Shown here: piece by piece, positions 56,004 to 64,000 of the stretch
How positions within the stretch are numbered: position 1 is the first letter of the stretch
Layout: each line of letters starts with the position of its first letter
DNA from: Athripsodes cinereus
Lineage: Eukaryota > Arthropoda > Insecta > Trichoptera > Leptoceridae
Length of the DNA: 64,000 nucleotides
Direction: 5' to 3'
NCBI GenBank assembly: GCA_947579605.1
Contig: OX388312.1
Span: 23,273,313 to 23,337,312, forward strand
Notes under the pieces: model-generated
What the model was told of the DNA's origin: nothing
The model's input: only the letters and a program-made list of their open reading frames with translations
The model's database searches: none
Translations under genes and position numbers: made by a program

Positions 56004-57024
56004 GGGGCACCTTTAGCAAAAACGATAAAACATTCAATTTTCAACAAGTTTGGTACACAAACTCTCAAAATTTGTTGACCCTATGAACATTTTGATTTGA
56101 TAAAATATGAAAACAAATATTATTTACCAATATCAAACTTTAACTTCAAAATAAAACTCGATTTTAGTTTCATTATATTCGTTTACAAAAAAGCATATTT
56201 CTAAAAATCGAATTCGGGGGTGTGTTTGGTACATTAACGCACGAGAATCCTACAAATTTTCAAATATTTTTTTTTATATTATGAATACTTAGATAGTTAT
56301 TATAATTATAGAATAAATAAATCTTTTTTTTTTTGTTTTTTTTTTCATGGATTTTGACCGATTGAAATTTTTTTTTTTGATAAAATTTCTCATATTTTGG
56401 AACCAAAAATCACCACATGAACTCGATTTTTTGTATACTAAAAAAAGTTTGCTAAAATCTATAGTATCAGTTATTTTAGAAGGATTAACTATGTAACAGT
56501 TACGAGACATTTTGAATGTTTTTTAAATATTCTACAATGCACATCCGTTACTTGATTTTTTAAAATCGCAGGTAATCCTAACATCTATTGTTTTCAATTA
56601 TTTTGTTTTTGTAGATGTTTTAACAAAAATATTAGTCGGTATTATCTCGCTCGTCAATGGTTAAGGTTTACCGAAATCGATCGCGATTTTAAAAAATCAA
56701 GTAACGGATGTGCATTGTAGAATATTTAAGAAACATTAAAAAAATCTATAGTATTTATATGCTTGATAGAATGAATAAAAAATGTATTTATTTTACCTAT
56801 AAATAATTTGTATTTTGATATAACAAAGAGTACCTAAATATATTTCGTCAGTCTGCGATTTATTTATTTTTTAGTAAAAAAACTAATATTGGTAAGTAGT
56901 AAATATTTGTTTTTTTTATTTTATCAAATAAATATGTTCGCAAGGGTCAACAAGTTTTGCCACTTTTTCTATCAAATTTGTTGAAGATTGAATATATTTT
57001 CACCGTTGTTGCTAAACGGGGCCC
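56004..57024. mobile_element. 1021-bp TTAA-flanked transposon with long inverted repeats
   Basis: TTAA flanks both ends (56000-56003 and 57025-57028). The terminal regions are inverted repeats of about 135 bp with moderate divergence. Left: ggggcacctttagcaaaaac, a ttcaattttcaacaagttt block, a tttgttgacccta block and caaatattattt. The right end is the inversion of the same blocks. The ends start GGG rather than the CCC usual for piggyBac, so superfamily assignment is uncertain. No transposase frame. A second palindromic insertion sits in the middle. Confidence 0.8.
56468..56740. mobile_element. Nested 273-bp palindromic insertion with 14-bp direct repeats
   Basis: It is bracketed by aaaatctatagtat (56454-56467 and 56741-56754). 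Inside are 55-bp inverted arms, 56515-56569 and 56683-56737, that differ at a single base, with a 113-bp centre. The arms end in aatgtttttt and contain gcacatccgttacttgattt. It lies in the middle of the 56004-57024 element, so it is younger or is a former recombination product. Confidence 0.8.
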
Positions 57025-57028
57025 TTAA

Positions 57029-57852
57029 GCCCATGTTAGATTTTCAGCTTGACACTTTTGTCCTACATCATACAAGCGAATTGCTTTTTAATGTTGGTGG
57101 TATAGTTTTTGACATTCTGTCTCAAAGATCCAAGGTTCAATTACCACCTTTAAGATTCAAAGATTTGCTTACTATAATTTTTAAATGTGATTTGATTAAA
57201 CTGGATTTGTCATACCTTTAGAGATATCTTATTTGCACAAATAGCAGATTCTACAAACTTTCCTAAGGAGGAAATAAAAAGGTGTCTCATTTTATTAGAA
57301 TCGGCTTAGGCTAATTTAAGCGTATTTTATCCATTGTGCGTTAATTAAATGAGGGCGTTTTTGAGCTATATTTGGGTTTACATCAAATCTGGATTAATTA
57401 GAAAATCTTATATTTGCACTAAACTTTCAAACGTAAGTGACATAGGTAACAACTTTATTAAATGTCAGAGAAGCGCATAAAGTACAAAATATTCGAAGTT
57501 ACATTACATCATGATGCTACGTTTAAATTATTATGTGTGTAACTGAAACTTCATTGGCACATCCTGTGTTGAATTATCTAACAACTTAAACCTATTTTAG
57601 TTAAACACGTTGAAATTCAATCAAAGTTAGACAGGAAAGCATTATGTACACATGTTTCATGTAAATCGATCTATAATTCACCTACTTCTTGTATAGTATC
57701 TATTTACTCACTCAGATGTTAGGTAGATAACTAATAACTTACACATGTATTCCACTGAAAAGGAACACATATTGGTTAAAATGAGTTTCTCATCAAATTT
57801 ATGAAACTAATCTATCTGTATATTTTTTAAGATAAAAGTATCTAGAGTTTTT
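57029..57852. other. No gene recognised
   Basis: A 77-codon frame (56988-57221) starts inside the right inverted repeat of the TTAA element and continues into flank. It has no recognisable content. Confidence 0.4.
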
Positions 57853-57975
57853 TTATAAACCCAAATGCAAACCTTAAGCTAAAAGCTTATGTCAAGAATG
57901 GGGAGTTGCCTGCACCTGGGATCGAACCGCACACCTCTTGTGCATGAAGCCGAAACTCTACCTCCAGGCTACCGA
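57853..57975 (-). mobile_element. SINE-2, most complete copy
   Basis: On the minus strand: ggtagcctggaggtagagtt, then gtgtgcggttcgatcccagg (a good B box, ggttcgatccc) and the body gcaactcccc, gacataagcttttagctt, ending gcatttgggtttataaaa. The head is tRNA-like with an A-box-like tagcctggagg. This identifies SINE-2 as a tRNA-derived SINE. Confidence 0.8.
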
Positions 57976-58154
57976 AGAAATTATAAGACTACATTTTTTT
58001 AAATCTAGATATATGTAGAAACAAATAAGTACCTACATAAAATAAACAGAAAAAACAAAACAAAAATGAATAACTATTTCAAATGTTTACGAATCGCAGT
58101 TTGTCATTTGGGTGATAATATCTATGAGTATAATATCAATCAATCTACTTACTC

Positions 58155-58480
58155 TTCAACACTCCTCTCAGGAGCACAATGTGGAAACTAGCTTCCCCAA
58201 TTGCGGCGTACAGACAGCTGGATGCGAACGTCAATCAACCATTCGGGAATTCTCCGAAGAAATATTCGAATGAATGCCTTCCGTTACGTCTCATAGACGG
58301 GTTTGTCCGAATTGTCGCCGAAAGATTTAAGATTTTCGCTTGAAGCTTGATGATTGACGTTCCCATCTGTACGCCGCCAATTAAGAACTCCTTTGCCCCA
58401 ATCAAGTCACTCCTTCACACGACATTTATTAGGCTCAGATGTCGTTGTCATAGGAATAACAAATCATGAAAATAGGCAAA
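58155..58480 (-). mobile_element. LINE-C 3' end interrupted by a 176-bp transposon
   Basis: Plus-strand landmarks (inverted): caacactcctctcaggagca, gaaactagcttcccc, then after the insertion gactcc-type remnants tttgccccaatcaagtcact, and cagatgtcgttgtcatagga. They match the inversion of 27530-27650. The copy is diverged and its frame is broken. Confidence 0.8.
58203..58378. mobile_element. 176-bp miniature transposon inside LINE-C
   Basis: The ends are inverted: gcggcgtacaga on the left, tctgtacgccgc(c) on the right. Similarity continues (gaacgtcaatca and tgattgacgttc) to about 35 bp. aatt flanks both sides (58199-58202 and 58379-58382) and may be a 4-bp target duplication. It is GC-richer than its surroundings, with no coding capacity. 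Superfamily not assigned. Confidence 0.8.
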
Positions 58481-58875
58481 CTTTGTATATATACATACCT
58501 ATTGGATGCATAATTTTGCCTACGTCATACAATATATTGCCAAAATTTTAAAAATTATCCAAAAGAGAGAGTTTTTAAGATCTTCAAATTTAGAGACAAT
58601 GAAAATTCACTTACAAAAGTACATGTTACTACTAGGTATTTCTTCACCCACCAGTTTCCGAGACTATCGAGAAACGAAGAGTATTTTAATTTCATGCAAT
58701 TTATTGCGAGAGTATAAATCTATTTAACAAGAGGGAAGCATAGTAGTAGTAATAGTAGTACCGAATTAATTCACTCTTTCAAAATGTATTATTTTGGTAA
58801 CAAGCTCTGATAACGGTCACAGACCATTTTGAATCAAAGGGTTTATTTCGTGTATATTAAGTAATAGGAAAGAAA
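58481..58875. other. No gene recognised
   Basis: AT-rich; tagtagtagtaatagtagta at about 58741 may be a SINE-1 tail remnant. Confidence 0.35.
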
Positions 58876-59040
58876 ATGAATAATAATAATAATAATAATA
58901 TTTATTTGTCAAAAATATTCACAGAAACATATGTTGTTACATAAATTTATTAAACATTGCACTAAATATATTTAAATCACCCTTAAAAAGACAAGTCTTG
59001 TGTAAAGGGGGATACATTCCCTGAAACGATATACTATACT
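58876..59040 (-). mobile_element. Possible LINE 3' UTR with (ATT)n tail
   Basis: aataataataataataat followed by atttatttgtcaaaaat and, further right, acaagtcttgtgtaaaggg and gatacattccctgaa looks like an inverted LINE 3' end with a trinucleotide tail. No coding part was recognised. Confidence 0.45.
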
Positions 59041-59796
59041 CATATTAAACAATTTTCCAGTTTAATACATACTTTAAAAGTTTTTCTTTTTAATTGCTCG
59101 AAGATTCTTATAACACTTATTACATCTTTATTAATTACACATTCGATATATACGCATTTAGTTACACTTTATTTATATTTTTAATTACACACACAGATAT
59201 TTATATTTTTAATTATTATGTAAGTTTATAAAACTATTTATAAAATTAAATATATTTATAGCATTTACTTCAAGTGGGATATCCAGTGAAGTGCATGAAA
59301 TGAGCGCATAGATCGTTTTCTGTGTGTGATAGAAATGTAATATTTAAAGTTGTATGTATTAAGTGCCTTATAAATTAAGTCGTATATGTATAAACACTGT
59401 AATTGGCCTTATTTTTTTTTTGTTATTGTGATTTAAGTAACGTAATTATGTGCTTTTGTGTTTGAATTAATAATAAAAAATAAAAATATATTCTATCATA
59501 AACCATCACGATATTTTTTACTACTGGGATAACAAGAAGATATTATTATCTTCTTCCCCTTTGAGAATGTACCATGTTAGACCCCTCTAATTTTGATTAT
59601 CGTTTTGACGTAAGTTTCCATATCATGTGCTTTTTGAAACAGATCCTTCATCTTCTGGATTTTTCTCCATTATCTGATGCGTATATCCTGTTTTGGACAT
59701 TCGCTTGTTTTCTAACACTACCCAAGTAGCCTGATTAAATACAAAACAAAATCACACACCGTTTTCTACTACTATACAGTACTATTATAACACTAT
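59041..59796. other. No feature seen
   Basis: AT-rich. Confidence 0.4.
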
Positions 59797-59890
59797 ACAT
59801 ACCCTCACGCCGTACCCCAAGTGTGGTAGGCAGACAGGACGAAACTCAACACAGCTCTATCCCTACATACATCTTTCGCAAGTGTCCCAC
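59797..59890 (-). mobile_element. LINE-A 3'-end fragment
   Basis: Inverted: atacataccctcacgccgta, ccccaagtgtggtaggcaga and acatctttcgcaagtg match the LINE-A end. It includes the tail-proximal ggcgtgagggtat. Confidence 0.8.
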
Positions 59891-59914
59891 TGAATAAGGC
59901 AAAAAAATAAATAA

Positions 59915-60018
59915 ATTTTATATCTTAAATTTAGTATGCCACCAGTCCTGAATGTCTCAACGTTCACTGGTACAAAACTTACAAGTTAATTGGTAAGTAA
60001 GTAGTCCGCTGGCTACCG
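59915..60018 (+). mobile_element. SINE-1 fragment
   Basis: atgccaccagtcctgaatgt, acgttcactggtacaaaact and gtagtccgctggctacc match the SINE-1 body. It stops exactly where the 39-bp array begins, at the point where SINE-1 normally continues with cccac. Confidence 0.7.
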
Positions 60019-60020
60019 AT

Positions 60021-60310
60021 GCATACGTATTTTTGTGACATAGGTACGACAAAATAAATGCACACGTATTTTTGTGACATAGGTACGACAAAATAAATGC
60101 ACACGTATTTTTGTGACATAGGTACGACAAAATAAATGCACAAGTATTTTTGTGACATAGGTACGACAAAATAAATGCACACGTATTTTTGTGACATAGG
60201 TACGACAAAATAAATGCACACGTATTTTTGTGACATAGGTACGACAAAATAAATGCACACGTATTTTTGTGACATAGGTACGACAAAATAAATGCACACG
60301 TATTTTTGTG
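60021..60310. repeat. 39-bp minisatellite, seven full units plus a partial
   Basis: Units start every 39 bases from 60021 (gcayacgtatttttgtgaca then taggtacgacaaaataaat). Unit 1 has gcatac, unit 4 (60138) has gcacaag, and the others are identical. Because 39 is divisible by 3 and the unit lacks minus-strand stops, three minus-strand frames stay open through the array (13-residue repeats). That is a property of the repeat and not evidence for protein. Confidence 0.96.
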
Positions 60311-63242
60311 TACCGAAAACTTACAAAAAATATTTTTCTTTTTATTTTTATTGATATAAGTACCATATAAACACATTATAAATAAATACATTACTCCACA
60401 GCGGGTTCATCAAAACACAAAGCATTGCTTGTTTTGAATACCTAAAAGACGACATGTTTGTGAATATTGAATTTCACAGAGTCGGTACAACAAACTATAT
60501 AATGAAGTTCTTTACACTTTTGTGTTAGAAGAAATAATAATATTATATATAAACGTATCTACTGAATGTTTTACCTATTCAGAACAAATAAATATACGTT
60601 TCATAGTATATAACAAATTGAATAAACACCAGCTGAAGACTAAACCACTTTTGTGTAAATGAGAACACGAGACTGCAAAATGCGAACCATTTTAGATTCC
60701 CATGCATCCACTTCTATCATACACATAGAATATTATTATTGTAATAAGTTAGTATCTATATCTGTAGGATATGTTCTATCTTTAAAATGTGGTTCGGTGC
60801 ATTGAACTACTCCAATGTTCAGCTGTTTTTCTTTGATTGTTTCTTCACGTTGCCATTGTGAAAAATAAAGATAGTAATTTGTTCTGTAAAAATATTCGTA
60901 GTATGTGTTTCATTAGCCTGTGTAGCGTGTTATGTCTTACAATAAGTAAACAAAGGTTATTAAATGAATAATAAGCATAGGTCAGACAAGGCATAGAAAG
61001 TTCCTATGAAAAAATACTGTTAGTTATCATTGATCTATTATGTTAACACTATTATTGTTATGATCTATGTGTTATATCAATGTTAGTTATAGGTATATTT
61101 TCGATTTCTGAAAATTCTAGACGTGGGTAGGGAAAACAGTATAAAATACTAGTACCTACTTAAAATAAATTGAGTAGATATTTTAAACGTAAATAACGAA
61201 ATATTCTTAATCACCTCTGTTGACTGAAACAGTGATATTGGCGATAAAAGCTTTTTGTACCTACAGAGTAAAATTATAACCTTCTGAACAAAAAAAAATA
61301 TTTAACACTTATTAGTTAACAGACCAATACTAACAAGTCAGTTTTTTCAGTCAAATCAGTTTGTAGCCTACGATGACTTGAATATTCGAAGTAAAAGCAG
61401 AATTTAGTCGAAATAAATATGATGTCTAGACCTTATGGGAATCATTTTATGTAATCTGAATGTTATAAAAAGCTTTGAATGTATTGAGAGATAACAGTTT
61501 TCAATGTGAAAATACAAAAAAGCTTAATACGTGGATAAAAGTATGGAATTTTCTGGTGCAATAAATAATCCATATATTTTATCACAATATTACTTATTTA
61601 GTTGTTTTGCAAACGTAAAGTTTTCAAAATACAGAGAATTGGATAATAATCAAAGACTGGGTGAATAGATTAAGAGATTTTAATAATCTATGTCCTAGAA
61701 GAAGTTGAAGAGAATTATAATTAAAAGGAAAACCAAAATAACTCAGCGGTTTATTTCACAATCAGAGGTAAAGTAAATTTATTCTAAATAAATCATCTCA
61801 AAAGTCTCTGATCTCCAAGGACGAATTAAGGATTAGCGCAAAGTGATAGCGAGTCACCGAGTGCTTAAAGTTTGATATTCATCCAAGCTTATTATACTAT
61901 ATAGGTACATAGGTCCGTACAATTTATAGAGAGAAAGGACGTATATTTTCCGAAACACTCTCCACGGAGAAGCAATTGAATATGCAATGAGAATTTATCG
62001 GAAACTCCAACCACTGAATTTCCCAGCCAACATCACCACTCACAGAGCGCGATATTACATTTAGGGACATTGGAGATTGTTATCACAACTTACGTGGAAA
62101 ATTCACTGAAAACTATACACTGGCATACACCGAAATAGGGAATTTGAATGTTCCTTTTCGTTGTTAACCTTCAAAAATACAACTTGATTTTTGAAGGGTT
62201 GACCAAATTTTTTTTGAATATTTTTGCAACGGAATGTTCAAATCTCTTTTTGAACAAATTAATAATCAAAAACTAAAGAAAAAATAATATTTGTTTCGTT
62301 GTCTTTATTTGAATTGGAATAGGGAGGACAAGTTATTTTATTTTATTTTTTTATTTATTATTTTACAGATATTCACGGCTAAAGTCTTTTACATGTTAAA
62401 CCCCTGAATACATAAATTCATGTAGGTATACAAAGGAACGATCTCTTTCAAAAAACACACAAACAATAAGATTAATAAAAAACGAGAGTTCAACAAACAG
62501 TTTAACATTAATCAGATTAAAACTATAAAAAAAGTACAAAATTTTTCATATTACCTAATAACATACAGTTCGCTTACTACCCTAATTGTGGAAAATGGTG
62601 TAATGGGATGAATGGATGAAATATTTTACCTTAATAAATTTTGATAAATAATGTAAGACACATTTTAAAACACTTCAGTGGTCATCATACGTAACAAATT
62701 TGGAGCGAAAATGTACAGGTAATTTACTCGATATGATTCTTGTATTTTAAGCTCACAAAAAACTATTTCCAAGATTAGAAGAAATGAATAAATAAATTAT
62801 TAAAATTTAAAAATTTTTTCTACCCTTACACAAAAAATAAAAACAACAAATTGGTACTTAGCAAGGAAAAGCAATTTGAAGATTGAAACTCGTACTTGTA
62901 GTAAGAACAATAAAGAAAATTTAATTGTTATTTAGATTCACCGAAATTTAATATTATTATTATTATTTCAAACAACCAGACATCTTTCATTACATTCACG
63001 AGCCATAAAATTGTACCAAATTAGCCCTTTCACGCCCAGAATCAATTGGAGAGTTCTGAATCTTTCCTCAAAATTTTTAACTTGTATTGTTATTCAGAAA
63101 TTAGACTATACAAGAATAAATAATATAAAATTTAGAAAATATGGATTCATAAAACATAATCCAAAGTTTGAAAATTAAAAGTATGTCAGTTATGTGCAGG
63201 CTTTACTTTCATCATATCAAAACATATTTTTTAAATAATTTT
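60311..63242. other. Long stretch without recognised gene or repeat
   Basis: AT-rich. Between about 61780 and 62130 the composition is more balanced and no repeat family is present, so this patch may be single copy. No frame longer than about 60 codons was noted. Confidence 0.4.
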
Positions 63243-63292
63243 ATCTATCTATCTCCTCTCTATCTATACCCTCACGCCGTGTCCCGGGAGGG
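63243..63292 (-). mobile_element. LINE-A 3'-end fragment with (ATAG)n tail
   Basis: Inverted short end: a tctatctatc tail on the left, then taccctcacgccgtgtcccg. The (ATAG)n tail agrees with the GATA tail at 11171. Confidence 0.75.
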
Positions 63293-63330
63293 GTAGTTAA
63301 TTTTAACATAAACTATTAATATGCCTACTT

Positions 63331-63405
63331 AAGTGAGACGTGTAGAAGAACCCTTTCGACTGGCGCATGTCAGGGAGATCTTTGCAGAAGTGGTAGCCAA
63401 AGTTG
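63331..63405 (+). mobile_element. LINE-B-type C-terminal fragment
   Basis: The plus strand reads RRVEEPFRLAHVREIFAEVV, the C-terminal block of LINE-B (RRVEELFRLAHDREAYARVI on the minus strand at 19.1 kb). It is only about 25 codons long. Confidence 0.75.
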
Positions 63406-63479
63406 ATAAAGCACAAGGAAAAGAAGATAAATTATGAATTATTATAATAGAATCAAGTGGATTAAAATACATAAAAATG

Positions 63480-63563
63480 CATGTCTACACAATGCAACAT
63501 TGAGTAAAATCTAAGAAGAAGTGAGAAAGGTGTCCCAATCAATGCTTGCATTGTGTAGACATG
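63480..63563. repeat. Inverted repeat, 17-bp perfect arms
   Basis: catgtctacacaatgca (63480-63496) and its inversion (63547-63563) flank a 50-base loop. Similarity extends a few bases into the loop. It may be the ends of a very small transposon or a hairpin. Confidence 0.8.
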
Positions 63564-64000
63564 GTTCTCCAATCGAGGTTTCTGATTGGTTTTGTCATCT
63601 GCACCTAAATCCGGTTAAACAATGAAAAAATTGGTAAATATTCTAAACATTCATTATTAATTTACAAATTAATTAATTAGAAAAAACACTGTATAATTTT
63701 CACCTAATATTTTATTGCATCGAACGTTTTCGTCTACACTGATATATATTTTCAAGAGGACTCTTAAACGGTGTTTTTTTTAATCAATTAAATAAACAGA
63801 AATCTTCATGAATTTATACAATCCCACTGGTAGCCAAAGAGTCAAAAGTAAGTAGGAACGCACAAGTAGATGGGACGAGTATCTGAATGTTGTATAAAAC
63901 CCATATTAATCTTTGAATTTAGTATCATTAAAGGCAGCAAGGTCTATATATTATATTATTATTACACTGTTACTATTAAAAGAGCCCTTTAATGAATGTT
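63564..64000. other. No feature seen
   Basis: AT-rich right end of the window. Confidence 0.4.

Noticed and set aside
57853..57975. Functional tRNA gene
   Set aside because: The tRNA-like head with a good B box is followed by a SINE body shared with four other copies, so it is a SINE and not a tRNA gene.
59957..60391. Three overlapping minus-strand frames (up to 144 codons) with a 13-residue repeat
   Set aside because: They arise because the 39-bp repeat unit is a multiple of three and lacks stops on that strand. All three frames are open at once, which is not expected for a real protein.

Overview
The window looks like AT-rich intergenic or intronic DNA from an insect, most probably a lepidopteran. 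This is inferred from the mix of BEL/Pao, RTE-like and CR1/Jockey-like elements, TTAA-site and hAT-type miniature transposons and tRNA-headed SINEs. No database search was possible. I see no host protein-coding gene, no rRNA, no functional tRNA gene and no CRISPR array. Nearly every recognisable feature is a mobile element or a repeat, often one inserted in another.

The main feature is a complete, apparently intact BEL/Pao LTR retrotransposon at 11798-18425. It has two 330-bp LTRs that look identical by eye, a 5-bp target duplication (ctaag), a primer-binding site, a polypurine tract and one uninterrupted 1694-codon gag-pol frame. That frame keeps its zinc knuckles, protease, reverse transcriptase (YVDD), RNase H and integrase residues. 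It is the only long protein-coding gene here and looks recently inserted.

Non-LTR retrotransposons (LINEs) are present as 5'-truncated C-terminal pieces of at least five families. LINE-A (10395-11188, 13-bp target duplication) has further 3'-end copies at 1, 8541, 29575, 59797 and 63243. LINE-B is RTE-like: three pieces lie in a row on the minus strand at 18.84-20.93 kb, and others at 52.0 and 63.3 kb. LINE-C ends in a (GAT)n tail (4985, 27355, 39001, 49748, 58155). LINE-D is at 39127 and 41930. LINE-E carries a characteristic 3' UTR (4058, 32950, 38875, 40150, 48595, 52940). Single fragments lie at 7.26, 23.0, 29.25, 39.25, 50.76, 53.7 and 54.84 kb.

SINE-1 is tRNA-derived and has about 17 copies. 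The complete one is at 45924-46177, with a (TAG)n tail and a 9-bp target duplication. SINE-2, with a tRNA-like head, has about five partial copies.

Non-autonomous DNA transposons include a 528-bp piggyBac-type element (20174-20701), a 726-bp hAT-type element (41683-42408), a 1021-bp TTAA-flanked element with arms of about 135 bp (56004-57024), a 206-bp TA-flanked element (38064-38269), a 176-bp element (58203-58378) and two copies of a CACTGAG-ended family (34578, 37643). Two perfect long palindromes (33-bp arms at 6957, 37-bp arms at 41243), a 4 x 109-bp tandem array (47534-47969) and a 39-bp minisatellite (60021-60310) complete the picture.

The nesting gives a relative order of events. In LINE-B, removing one target copy of each of two later insertions rejoins the reverse-transcriptase reading frame exactly, which confirms both insertions from sequence alone.
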